From an uncultured Bifidobacterium sp. (GTDB lineage: Bacteria; Actinomycetota; Actinomycetes; Actinomycetales; Bifidobacteriaceae): 14,948 nt of DNA. The notes below the pieces were generated by a model that was not told the DNA's origin, did not search any database, and saw only the letters and a program-made list of their open reading frames with translations. Shown one piece after another: positions 7,660-13,455 of the stretch. A program made the position numbers and the translations under genes. The stretch lies in contig CALEGL010000186.1 in the NCBI GenBank assembly GCA_937876495.1, forward strand, positions 1 through 14,948, in the 5' to 3' direction. The first letter of the stretch is position 1. Every line of letters starts with the position of its first letter.

Positions 7660-7666
7660 AAGGAGG
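7660..7666 (+). promoter_or_regulatory. Shine-Dalgarno fixing the ATP-grasp gene start
   Basis: AAGGAGG is a near-perfect ribosome binding site with an 8-base spacer to the ATG at 7675. It decides against the upstream in-frame GTG at 7609, which has no such site and would add 22 residues unlike the family. Confidence 0.8.
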
Positions 7667-7674
7667 CCCGGACG

Positions 7675-9852
7675 ATGATCGAGTCGGCCGCGCAGAAGCT
7701 CGCGAGGGAACTGGTCAACAGGCGTGAGGCCATCAACCGCGAGCTCAGCCGCAACGGGGTGCGCTTCGGAATCTACAAGGATGGCACCTACCATGACCGT
7801 CTCTTCCCCTATGATCCGGTGCCGCGAGTCATCGAATCGGAGGAGTTCGACCGTCTCGAAGCCGGGCTCAAGCAGCGCGTGAACGCCCTGAACGCCTATC
7901 TTCGGGATGTCTACTCCGACAAGCGCATCGTTCACGACGGCGTCATCCCCGAGGAGTACGTGTACACCTGCGTCGGGTACTTCCCCCAGGTCAACGGAGT
8001 CACGCCTCCCGGAGGAGTGTTCGCCCATATCGCCGGAGAGGATCTCGTCCAGGGGGAGGACGGGGCGTGGTGGGTGCTGGAGGACAACCTGCGCATCCCC
8101 TCCGGAGCGAGCTATCCGTTGTTCGTCAGGGACATCGAGCGGCGCATCTGCCCTAGGCTGTTCCGCGACGTGCGCGTACGCGACAATCGTGAGTATCCGC
8201 GGCTGCTGCGCAAGTCCATGGACTTCGTCTCCACCGAGGGCATCGCCGTCGTCCTTACCCCCGGACGGTACAATTCGGCGTTCTTCGAACACGCGTATCT
8301 CGCCGAGAAGACCGGTTCCGTGCTGGCTTTTCCCGAGGATCTCGAGGTCGTGGACAACAAGGTGTTCTTCCTCGACTACGCGGGGCGCCGCCATCGCGTG
8401 GGTGTCGTGTACCGCCGGATTTCCGACGAGTATCTCGACCCCTTCGCCTTCAACCCCGACTCCGTGATCGGCGTACCGGGCATCCTCGGAGCGTATCGGG
8501 CGGGGAATGTGGCCATCGTCAACGCCCCCGGCAACGGCGTGGCCGACGACAAGGCCATCTACTATTTCGTGCCGAAGATGATCCGCTACTACCTGCACGA
8601 GGAGCCCATCCTCCATAACGCGCCTACCTATATGCCCATGTTCGAGAAGGATCGGAAGGTCGTCCTCGACCGGCTGGGGGAGCTGGTCATCAAGGACGTC
8701 GCCGAGGCCGGCGGATACGGCGTGGTCTTCGGATCAAGTCTGGATGCGGCGGGCAGACGGGAGCTGGCCGATAGGATCGTCGCCGAGCCCCGACGCTTCA
8801 TCGCCCAGGAGGTCATCTCCTTCCGCGACATCGATGTGGTCGATCCGAAGACCGGGGTCATGAGCCCTCGCAAATGCGATCTGCGCGCCTTCGTCGTCAC
8901 CGGGAAGAACACGCATGTGTGGTATTCGGGACTGACTCGCTACGCCGCCGTCCCCGGCAGGATGATCGTCAACTCCTCCCAGGGCGGCGGGTTCAAGGAC
9001 ACCTGGGTGCTGGCGCCGCCAGAGGGATCGAGGCAGGACGAGCAGGAGCGCGAGGCCACGACGGTCATCGCGAGGTTCCGCCATCGTCCCGCGGCGCTCG
9101 TCACCGCCTCGAAGGCCGACAACTTCTACTGGCTTGGGCGGTACACGGAACGCGTGTACACCACTCTGCGGCATTTCTTCCCCTTCTACGATCGGGTGAT
9201 GGACACCGACGTGGACGCCTTCCGTCCCTTCGCCAGGGCTCTGGACCTGCCGGAGGACTTCGAGGACTTCGACGCCTTCATCGAAAGCTTCCTGTATGAC
9301 GCCGGCAACCAGGACTCCGTGCGCAGCTCCATCCTCGCGGCCTTCCGCAATGCGGTCATCCTTCGTCCGGAGCTCAGCTCGCGCCTCCTGCAGTACATCG
9401 AGCTCGCACTGACGAACATCACCGACGCGGCGAGCCGTGCGGCGAACGCCGAGGACATCTACAAGCAGCGCGACATCAACGACAACATCCTCGCGTTCTG
9501 GGGAGGCGTGGAGGACTCGCCCACGGATATGATGCTCAAATCCTTCATCTTCGTCGGCAAATACATCGAACGGATCGACCTGTACACGCGTTTCGGGCTG
9601 CCGGCCGACGACCTCAGGGAGCCTCTGCGCAAGCTGGTCAACCACGCCGTCCCCCTCGAGGGGCTGCCCATGCCCCAGTGCTTCGCCGATGGTCTGCGCT
9701 GGCTGGTCGGGCAGCTGCCGACGCGAGGCTACAAGGACCTGGGGGGAGACCTGGGGCATGTGCTCGACGACTTCAGCGCTCGCATGGCCACGGCCGAGGT
9801 GAAGGACACGGGGATGCTCAACGCGATGAACATGGACGCGCTGCGTCCGTGA
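7675..9852 (+). CDS. Circularly permuted ATP-grasp / Alpha-E fusion protein
   Basis: A 725-residue cytosolic protein with two domains. Residues about 25-450 match the circularly permuted ATP-grasp type 2 family (old DUF404/DUF407): GVRFGIYKDG (28-37), PYDPVPRVI (45-53), LEAGLKQRVNALN (61-73), VLEDNLRIPSGASY (134-147), LTPGRYNSAFFEHAYLAE (194-211), GNGVADDKAIYYFVPKMI (286-303), AGGYGV (345-350) and NSSQGGGFKDTW (433-444). Residues about 475-715 match the Alpha-E domain: ADNFYWLGRYTERV (481-494), DSVRSSILAA (547-556) and VGKYIERID (627-635). These ATP-grasp proteins are predicted amide/peptide ligases (amidoligases); no substrate is known. In Mycobacterium the two domains are separate genes (Rv2411c, Rv2410c) beside a transglutaminase-like gene; here they are fused and the transglutaminase-like gene follows 127 bases later. 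Domain assignment is confident; reaction and product are inference. Confidence 0.9.
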   Translation: MIESAAQKLARELVNRREAINRELSRNGVRFGIYKDGTYHDRLFPYDPVPRVIESEEFDRLEAGLKQRVNALNAYLRDVYSDKRIVHDGVIPEEYVYTCVGYFPQVNGVTPPGGVFAHIAGEDLVQGEDGAWWVLEDNLRIPSGASYPLFVRDIERRICPRLFRDVRVRDNREYPRLLRKSMDFVSTEGIAVVLTPGRYNSAFFEHAYLAEKTGSVLAFPEDLEVVDNKVFFLDYAGRRHRVGVVYRRISDEYLDPFAFNPDSVIGVPGILGAYRAGNVAIVNAPGNGVADDKAIYYFVPKMIRYYLHEEPILHNAPTYMPMFEKDRKVVLDRLGELVIKDVAEAGGYGVVFGSSLDAAGRRELADRIVAEPRRFIAQEVISFRDIDVVDPKTGVMSPRKCDLRAFVVTGKNTHVWYSGLTRYAAVPGRMIVNSSQGGGFKDTWVLAPPEGSRQDEQEREATTVIARFRHRPAALVTASKADNFYWLGRYTERVYTTLRHFFPFYDRVMDTDVDAFRPFARALDLPEDFEDFDAFIESFLYDAGNQDSVRSSILAAFRNAVILRPELSSRLLQYIELALTNITDAASRAANAEDIYKQRDINDNILAFWGGVEDSPTDMMLKSFIFVGKYIERIDLYTRFGLPADDLREPLRKLVNHAVPLEGLPMPQCFADGLRWLVGQLPTRGYKDLGGDLGHVLDDFSARMATAEVKDTGMLNAMNMDALRP

Positions 9853-9969
9853 ATCGTCTCTCCGGCGGCGCACAGGGGATGATGATGCTATCGTGAACCG
9901 TGTCCGAGAGGCGTGGGGTGCGAGAACCATCGTCACAGTCCCCGTGCGCCTGCGGAATGGATTCGATGC

Positions 9970-9974
9970 AGGAG
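9970..9974 (+). promoter_or_regulatory. Shine-Dalgarno fixing the transglutaminase-like gene start
   Basis: AGGAG with a 5-base spacer to the GTG at 9980. The alternative GTG at 9893 lacks a well-spaced site. It overlaps a possible extended -10 (TGCTATCGT, 9886-9894), which raises the option that this gene has its own promoter. Confidence 0.6.
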
Positions 9975-9979
9975 ACGAC

Positions 9980-10780
9980 GTGAAGAAACTCGTGTTCGAT
10001 TACGAGATGAAGCTGCGCTTCAGCTCGCCCGTCACCGACCATCGCTTCCAGTTGCGATGCGTTCCGGCGACGGGACCGCGTCAGCAGGTCGTCGACGTCC
10101 AGGTCCACATCGACCCGAAGGTCGAGCTTGACAGCACCGTCGACTCCTTCGATTCGGTGGTCATGACCGGGTACATCCCCCAGCCCCACGACTCCTTCAA
10201 CTACTCGGTGACGGGCATCGCCTTCGTCGACAACGAGCACGTCAAGCCGGAGGCGTACAAGCCTCTGTACCGTTTCGATTCGGCCCTGACGATCCCCGGA
10301 CCCGTGCTGTCCGACTTCATCGAGACGTGCAAAGGACGCGTGCGTCTGCTCGGCGAGGATCCTGCCCCCTCCGCGGCCGCGCGGGAGGTCATGGACGAGG
10401 TGTTCCACGCGTTCACCTATGCGCCTGGGGCCACGACCATCCGCACCACCGCCGAGCAGGCGCTTGCCCAGCGGCAGGGTGTGTGCCAGGACTATGCCCA
10501 CGTCATGCTGGCGGCATGCCGGCATGTGGGTCTGACGGTCCGGTACATCGCCGGTCTGCTGGGCGGCGAGGGGGCCACGCATGCCTGGGTGGAGGTGTAC
10601 GAGGGGAACCGGTGGATCGGTCTCGACCCCACGCATAACCGCATGGTGGATGACGACTACATCACCATCGCCCACGGACGCGACTACCGCGACTGCATGC
10701 TGGACATCGGGATCTTCTCGGGGGCGTCGGTCACGCAGGACCAGTGGGTCAACGCCTCGGTGCACGAGCAGCGGCCCTAG
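9980..10780 (+). CDS. Transglutaminase-like cysteine protein
   Basis: A 266-residue protein with no signal peptide or membrane segment. The N-terminal beta domain (VKKLVFDYEMKLRFSSPVTD, then HRFQLRCVPATGPRQQ) is the one that precedes the catalytic core in bacterial transglutaminase-like proteins. The core runs from about 130 to 235 and holds the full triad: Cys169 in QGVCQDYAHVM, His201 in ATHAWVEVY and Asp216 in WIGLDPTHN. Relatives act as peptidases or amidases more often than as crosslinkers. A start at GTG 9893 would add 29 residues, but GTG 9980 has AGGAG and matches the usual N terminus. Next to the ATP-grasp/Alpha-E gene it completes the Rv2409c-Rv2411c type cassette. It may trim, release or transfer the ligase product; that role is inferred from context. 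Confidence 0.9.
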   Translation: MKKLVFDYEMKLRFSSPVTDHRFQLRCVPATGPRQQVVDVQVHIDPKVELDSTVDSFDSVVMTGYIPQPHDSFNYSVTGIAFVDNEHVKPEAYKPLYRFDSALTIPGPVLSDFIETCKGRVRLLGEDPAPSAAAREVMDEVFHAFTYAPGATTIRTTAEQALAQRQGVCQDYAHVMLAACRHVGLTVRYIAGLLGGEGATHAWVEVYEGNRWIGLDPTHNRMVDDDYITIAHGRDYRDCMLDIGIFSGASVTQDQWVNASVHEQRP

Positions 10781-10818
10781 GGATGCCGGCCGTGGTCCGG
10801 GGACCGTTCCATGGGCCA

Positions 10819-10847
10819 GGGCGCGGACTGCGGATGCGTCTGCGCCT
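10819..10847 (+). terminator. Candidate terminator after the transglutaminase-like gene
   Basis: A 10-bp stem, 10819-10828 with 10838-10847 (two G-T pairs), closes a 9-base loop. It begins 38 bases after the stop codon and before the tRNA promoter. No T-run follows, so it is a candidate only. Confidence 0.4.
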
Positions 10848-10874
10848 GTATGACGTGTTCCGCCACTCGGCGGC

Positions 10875-10903
10875 TTGCGCCCCCGGGACGTTGTTCCTAT
10901 ACT
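10875..10903 (+). promoter_or_regulatory. tRNA-Ser promoter
   Basis: TTGCGC (10875-10880) and TATACT (10898-10903) are separated by exactly 17 bases, a good housekeeping-sigma promoter. The expected transcript start is near 10910, about 18 bases before the mature 5' end of the tRNA. Confidence 0.75.
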
Positions 10904-10927
10904 GGGCGAGTTGCCTCAGAGCGACAT

Positions 10928-11012
10928 GGATGGGTGTCCGAGCGGTCTAAGGAGCACGCCTCGAAAGCGTGTGAGGAGCAATCCTCCGCGAGTTCGAATC
11001 TCGCCTCATCCG
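10928..11012 (+). tRNA. tRNA-Ser (anticodon CGA)
   Basis: An 85-base serine tRNA that reads UCG. The acceptor stem is GGATGGG (10928-10934) with CTCATCC (11005-11011), one G-T pair, and G11012 is the discriminator base. The anticodon stem CACGC/GCGTG (10955-10959, 10967-10971) holds the loop CTCGAAA, with anticodon CGA at 10962-10964. The long variable arm GAGGA-GCAA-TCCTC (10973-10986) is the class II feature of tRNA-Ser. The T arm is GCGAG-TTCGAAT-CTCGC (10988-11004). CCA is not encoded and must be added by nucleotidyltransferase. It has its own promoter and terminator. Confidence 0.96.
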
Positions 11013-11013
11013 C
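11000..11013 (+). repeat. tRNA 3'-end repeat, copy 1
   Basis: CTCGCCTCATCCGC spans the 3' half of the T stem, the acceptor 3' strand and the discriminator of tRNA-Ser, plus one base. An exact copy lies at 11097-11110. tRNA 3' ends are the usual attachment sites of tyrosine-recombinase integrative elements, so this copy would be the part inside the intact gene. Confidence 0.6.
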
Positions 11014-11017
11014 ATAT

Positions 11018-11063
11018 GTCCCGGAATCGTTGGTTTTCCAATGGTTCCGGGACCGTTGTTTTT
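11018..11063 (+). terminator. Intrinsic terminator of tRNA-Ser
   Basis: A 9-bp stem GTCCCGGAA (11018-11026) with TTCCGGGAC (11045-11053) extends inward by GTTGG/CCAAT around a TTTT loop. It is followed by CGTTGTTTTT. It starts 5 bases after the tRNA and lies between the two 14-base direct repeats. Confidence 0.9.
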
Positions 11064-11096
11064 ATGCATGACGACGATGACTAGGCTGGCGTGACG

Positions 11097-11110
11097 CTCG
11101 CCTCATCCGC
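11097..11110 (+). repeat. tRNA 3'-end repeat, copy 2 (att-like)
   Basis: Exact 14-base copy of 11000-11013, offset by 97 bases. The sequence before it does not fold as a T arm (no TTCGAAT loop), so it is not the end of a second tRNA. It resembles the outer attachment site left by an element that integrated into the tRNA end. No integrase gene is in the window. Confidence 0.5.
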
Positions 11111-11182
11111 GAAAGAGGGGCTCCGGGGGCGTTCCGATCCCCTTTCCGATGGCTTCCCGTTCCCTCGGATTGGAAGCGGAAG

Positions 11183-11211
11183 GGCGTCGGACGCATGGGC
11201 GGTCTGACGCC
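11183..11211 (-). terminator. Candidate terminator of the minus-strand lipoprotein gene
   Basis: GGCGTCGGAC (11183-11192) pairs with GTCTGACGCC (11202-11211) around a 9-base loop. It lies 46 bases past the lipoprotein stop on the minus strand, between convergent genes. The one G-T pair becomes A-C in minus-strand RNA and no T-run follows. A second, looser GGGG/CCCC structure lies near 11116-11142. Assignment is tentative. Apart from these, the second att-like repeat and the tRNA terminator, 11013-11257 shows nothing recognisable. Confidence 0.3.
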
Positions 11212-11257
11212 GGGTGCTGCGTGGGCCGGGTCGTGCACCTCGCGCCCGAGTGCGGTC

Positions 11258-12079
11258 TCAGGACAGCAGAGCGGAGTCCAGAGGGGGGTATCCGAGGTCC
11301 AGTCCCCGGACAAGATGCGTGGCGACCAGAGAGGACAGCGTCGACAGGACGCTGGCGTCCGTCACGCCATCCGTTGTCGTCGTCACCTCGTCGGCGATGC
11401 CCCGGGCGCAGTCCACCTCGGCAAGGGAGACGGTGGGGACCTCGAGCCCGGTCGAGGAGTCCACGACCTGCGTGGGATGGGACAGCAGCGTCGTGACGTC
11501 ATAGAACTGGCGACGTCTGTCATCGGCCTTGGTTGTCGCCGAGGCCAGACGCTGGCCGAGCGAGCGATGGAAGTCGCTGAGCGCAAGGGTGGCGCCGGCG
11601 ACGCTCCGGGCCGCAAGGACGCCTATGACGAAGCCGGCACGGTCCTCGGCCAGGGACATGGAGGCCAGGGCCTTGTGGCTGATGTCCAGCAAGGAGACGG
11701 CCGTCGTGTCCACCGTCGGCATGGCCGGCGCGTCCTGCCCGAGAATCGTCGCCAGCGAGGACTCCAGTCGCAACGCCTGCACCATATGCATGACGCCTTC
11801 GGCGAAGCGCGTCGGGCAGCCCGCAGCCACGGAAGACCACAGGGATGCGCCCTCTCGCGCCGCGAGAAAACGCAGGGACAGCGGACCTCTTCCGGTCATG
11901 CGCGTCATCGCCTGGGCCGCCGCGAGGTCGGCGGCATCGCAGCTGCTGATGCGTCGTTCGGCTCCAAGACCACCCGAAATCCTCGGGACGGCGCATGAGG
12001 AGGGGAGGATGACGAGCAGAAGGACAGCGATGACGGCGAACAGTCGTGGGATGCTGGTCGGTCGGTGGCGGCTGGTCAC
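11258..12079 (-). CDS. Putative lipoprotein, DUF4439-like (ferritin-like)
   Basis: A 273-residue protein from GTG 12079, which has GAAGG 9 bases upstream and gives a compact signal peptide: basic start TSRHRPTSIPR, hydrophobic FAVIAVLLLVIL, then PSSC with Cys29. The lipobox is imperfect (Pro at -3), so lipidation is likely but not certain. An in-frame ATG at 12157 would add 26 arginine-rich residues. The mature part is alpha-helical and alanine-rich. Residues about 140-260, with AEDRAGFVIGVLAAR (144-158) and FHRSLGQRL (170-178), resemble the actinobacterial ferritin-like DUF4439 family from memory. A DUF4439 gene (Rv2844) lies divergent from the rimP-nusA operon in Mycobacterium, as this gene does from nusA. 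Other cysteines are 47, 88 and 224. Coding is well supported; family assignment is moderate and function unknown. Confidence 0.65.
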   Translation of the reverse strand: MTSRHRPTSIPRLFAVIAVLLLVILPSSCAVPRISGGLGAERRISSCDAADLAAAQAMTRMTGRGPLSLRFLAAREGASLWSSVAAGCPTRFAEGVMHMVQALRLESSLATILGQDAPAMPTVDTTAVSLLDISHKALASMSLAEDRAGFVIGVLAARSVAGATLALSDFHRSLGQRLASATTKADDRRRQFYDVTTLLSHPTQVVDSSTGLEVPTVSLAEVDCARGIADEVTTTTDGVTDASVLSTLSSLVATHLVRGLDLGYPPLDSALLS

Positions 12080-12088
12080 GGACCGACA

Positions 12089-12093
12089 CCTTC
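12089..12093 (-). promoter_or_regulatory. Shine-Dalgarno favouring the GTG start of the lipoprotein
   Basis: On the minus strand this reads GAAGG, 9 bases before the GTG at 12079. The upstream ATG at 12157 has only a G-run two bases away. The GTG also yields a signal peptide of normal length. Confidence 0.5.
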
Positions 12094-12230
12094 GGCGTCC
12101 CCACGTGGCGGGAACCGACGGTCGGGACGGATCCGCCGTCGAACGCCTTGTCTGCATGGCCCCCTACAGTAAACGATGACTATGACTGCCGGGCGCAGAC
12201 CCGGAATAACTTCACAGGAGGTCTTGCGGC

Positions 12231-13268
12231 ATGGAACTTGACCTGACGGGGATCCATCAGCTTGCCTCCGAGCAGGGCATCGATCCCGAGACCTTGGATG
12301 CGGCGCTGTCGGAGGCCCTGCGTCTCGCCTACATGAAGACGAAGCGCAACGCCCGGCATGCCCGCGTCGAGCTTGACGAGAAGGCGGGCACCTTCACCGT
12401 CTGGACGCGCGACGAGAAGCCCGGGACGCCCACCCCGGACGACCCGCATCCCGCGCCCGTCCTTGGCGAGGAGTACGACGACACGCCGCATGACTTCGGC
12501 CGCGTCGCGGCGTCCACGGCGCGGCAGGTGCTTTCCCAGCTGTTCAGGCAGGCGGAGGATGAGCGCGTCTTCGGTGCCTTCTCGGGGCAGAAAGGCAAGC
12601 TCATCACCGGGGTCGTCCAGCAGGACGCCAAGGATCCGGCCAACGTCCACGTGGCAGTCGGCGATGTGGAGGCCATCCTCCCACGGCGGGAGCAGGTCCC
12701 GCACGAGCAGTACAGACACGGCGAGCGGCTGAGGGTGTACGTCGTCAACGTCGCGCGCGGGATCCGAGGGCCGGAGATCGTCGTATCCCGTTCCCATCCG
12801 GAACTCGTCCGCAGGCTTTTCGAGCGTGAGGTCCCCGAGCTGGTCTCCGGCGCCGTGTCCATCATGGCCATCGCCCGCGAGGCGGGGGCGAGGACGAAGG
12901 TGGCGGTCAGGGCCAACACCGAGGGGGTAAACCCGAAGGGGGCTCTGATCGGTCCCGCAGGGTCGCGTGTGCGTGCCGTCATGGAGAACCTCGGTTCCGA
13001 GAAGATCGACATCGTGGACTGGTCCTCCGATCCGGCGACCTTCATCGCGGCGGCGCTGTCTCCGGCGGTGGCCACCGGGGTGAGGATCATCAGCGAGAAG
13101 AACAAGACCGCCATCGCCTTCATCCATGAGGGTCAGCTGTCCCTCGCCATCGGCAAGGAGGGGCAGAACGCCCGGCTTGCGGCCAAGCTCACCGGGTGGA
13201 AGATCGGCATCGAATCCGCGGAGGCGCATGCCGCCAAGCCGGCGGAGATGAAGCCGGAAACGAAGTAG
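12231..13268 (+). CDS. nusA: Transcription elongation/termination factor NusA
   Basis: NusA binds RNA polymerase and nascent RNA, modulating pausing, termination and antitermination. At 345 residues it is the short actinobacterial type without the C-terminal AR repeats of E. coli. Residues about 1-118 are the polymerase-binding N-terminal domain, interrupted by a Pro/Asp-rich loop near 63-87. An S1 domain covers about 122-188 (KLITGVVQQ, VEAILPRREQVP, RLRVYVVNV). KH1 shows NPKGALIGPAGSRVRAVM (234-251) with EKIDIVDWS, and KH2 shows LAIGKEGQNARLAAKLTGWK (305-324). ATG 12231 has AGGAGG (12216-12221) 9 bases upstream. rimP, which usually precedes nusA, is absent; the gene upstream is divergent. 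infB follows. Confidence 0.96.
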   Translation: MELDLTGIHQLASEQGIDPETLDAALSEALRLAYMKTKRNARHARVELDEKAGTFTVWTRDEKPGTPTPDDPHPAPVLGEEYDDTPHDFGRVAASTARQVLSQLFRQAEDERVFGAFSGQKGKLITGVVQQDAKDPANVHVAVGDVEAILPRREQVPHEQYRHGERLRVYVVNVARGIRGPEIVVSRSHPELVRRLFEREVPELVSGAVSIMAIAREAGARTKVAVRANTEGVNPKGALIGPAGSRVRAVMENLGSEKIDIVDWSSDPATFIAAALSPAVATGVRIISEKNKTAIAFIHEGQLSLAIGKEGQNARLAAKLTGWKIGIESAEAHAAKPAEMKPETK

Positions 13269-13276
13269 GGGTCCCA

Positions 13277-13299
13277 TCCAGCGTCACGAGTATGCTGGA
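13277..13299 (+). other. Hairpin between nusA and infB
   Basis: TCCAGCGT (13277-13284) pairs with ATGCTGGA (13292-13299), 8 bp with one G-T, around a 7-base loop, 9 bases after the nusA stop. No T-run follows. An alternative pairing of CCATCC (13274-13279) with GGATGG (13335-13340) would exclude it. The rest of the 187-base gap holds no YlxR-type gene. Confidence 0.4.
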
Positions 13300-13455
13300 C
13301 ACGGCAAACCGTCCATGCGCAGGCATCCCATGCACGGATGGAACGAATACGAGGCAAAGCATCATGGTCGCACGATGAGACAGGACGAGCTCGCCGTCAT
13401 CATGGAGTGACCGCGGCGCAGGGAGCGCGCGGCCACGGAATAAGGAGAACACTGA

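Noticed and set aside
6031..8616. 861-residue open frame on the minus strand
   Set aside because: Runs antisense through rplQ, truA and the ATP-grasp gene, crossing a terminator; no recognisable domain and no credible start context.
8734..10765. Two long minus-strand frames over the ATP-grasp and transglutaminase-like genes
   Set aside because: Shadow frames of two well-supported genes on the plus strand.
11064..11110. Second, degenerate tRNA-Ser gene
   Set aside because: Only the last 14 bases match; no T loop, anticodon arm or 5' acceptor strand precedes them.
11195..11998. 267-residue plus-strand frame opposite the lipoprotein gene
   Set aside because: The minus-strand frame has a signal peptide, Shine-Dalgarno sequence and normal protein composition; the plus-strand frame is Gly/Arg/His-rich without any.
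13364..13410. Two tiny overlapping ORFs (4 and 11 codons) in the nusA-infB gap as a leader-peptide system
   Set aside because: The first has a modest GAGG, the second none; there is no run of regulatory codons and no terminator/antiterminator pair next to them.
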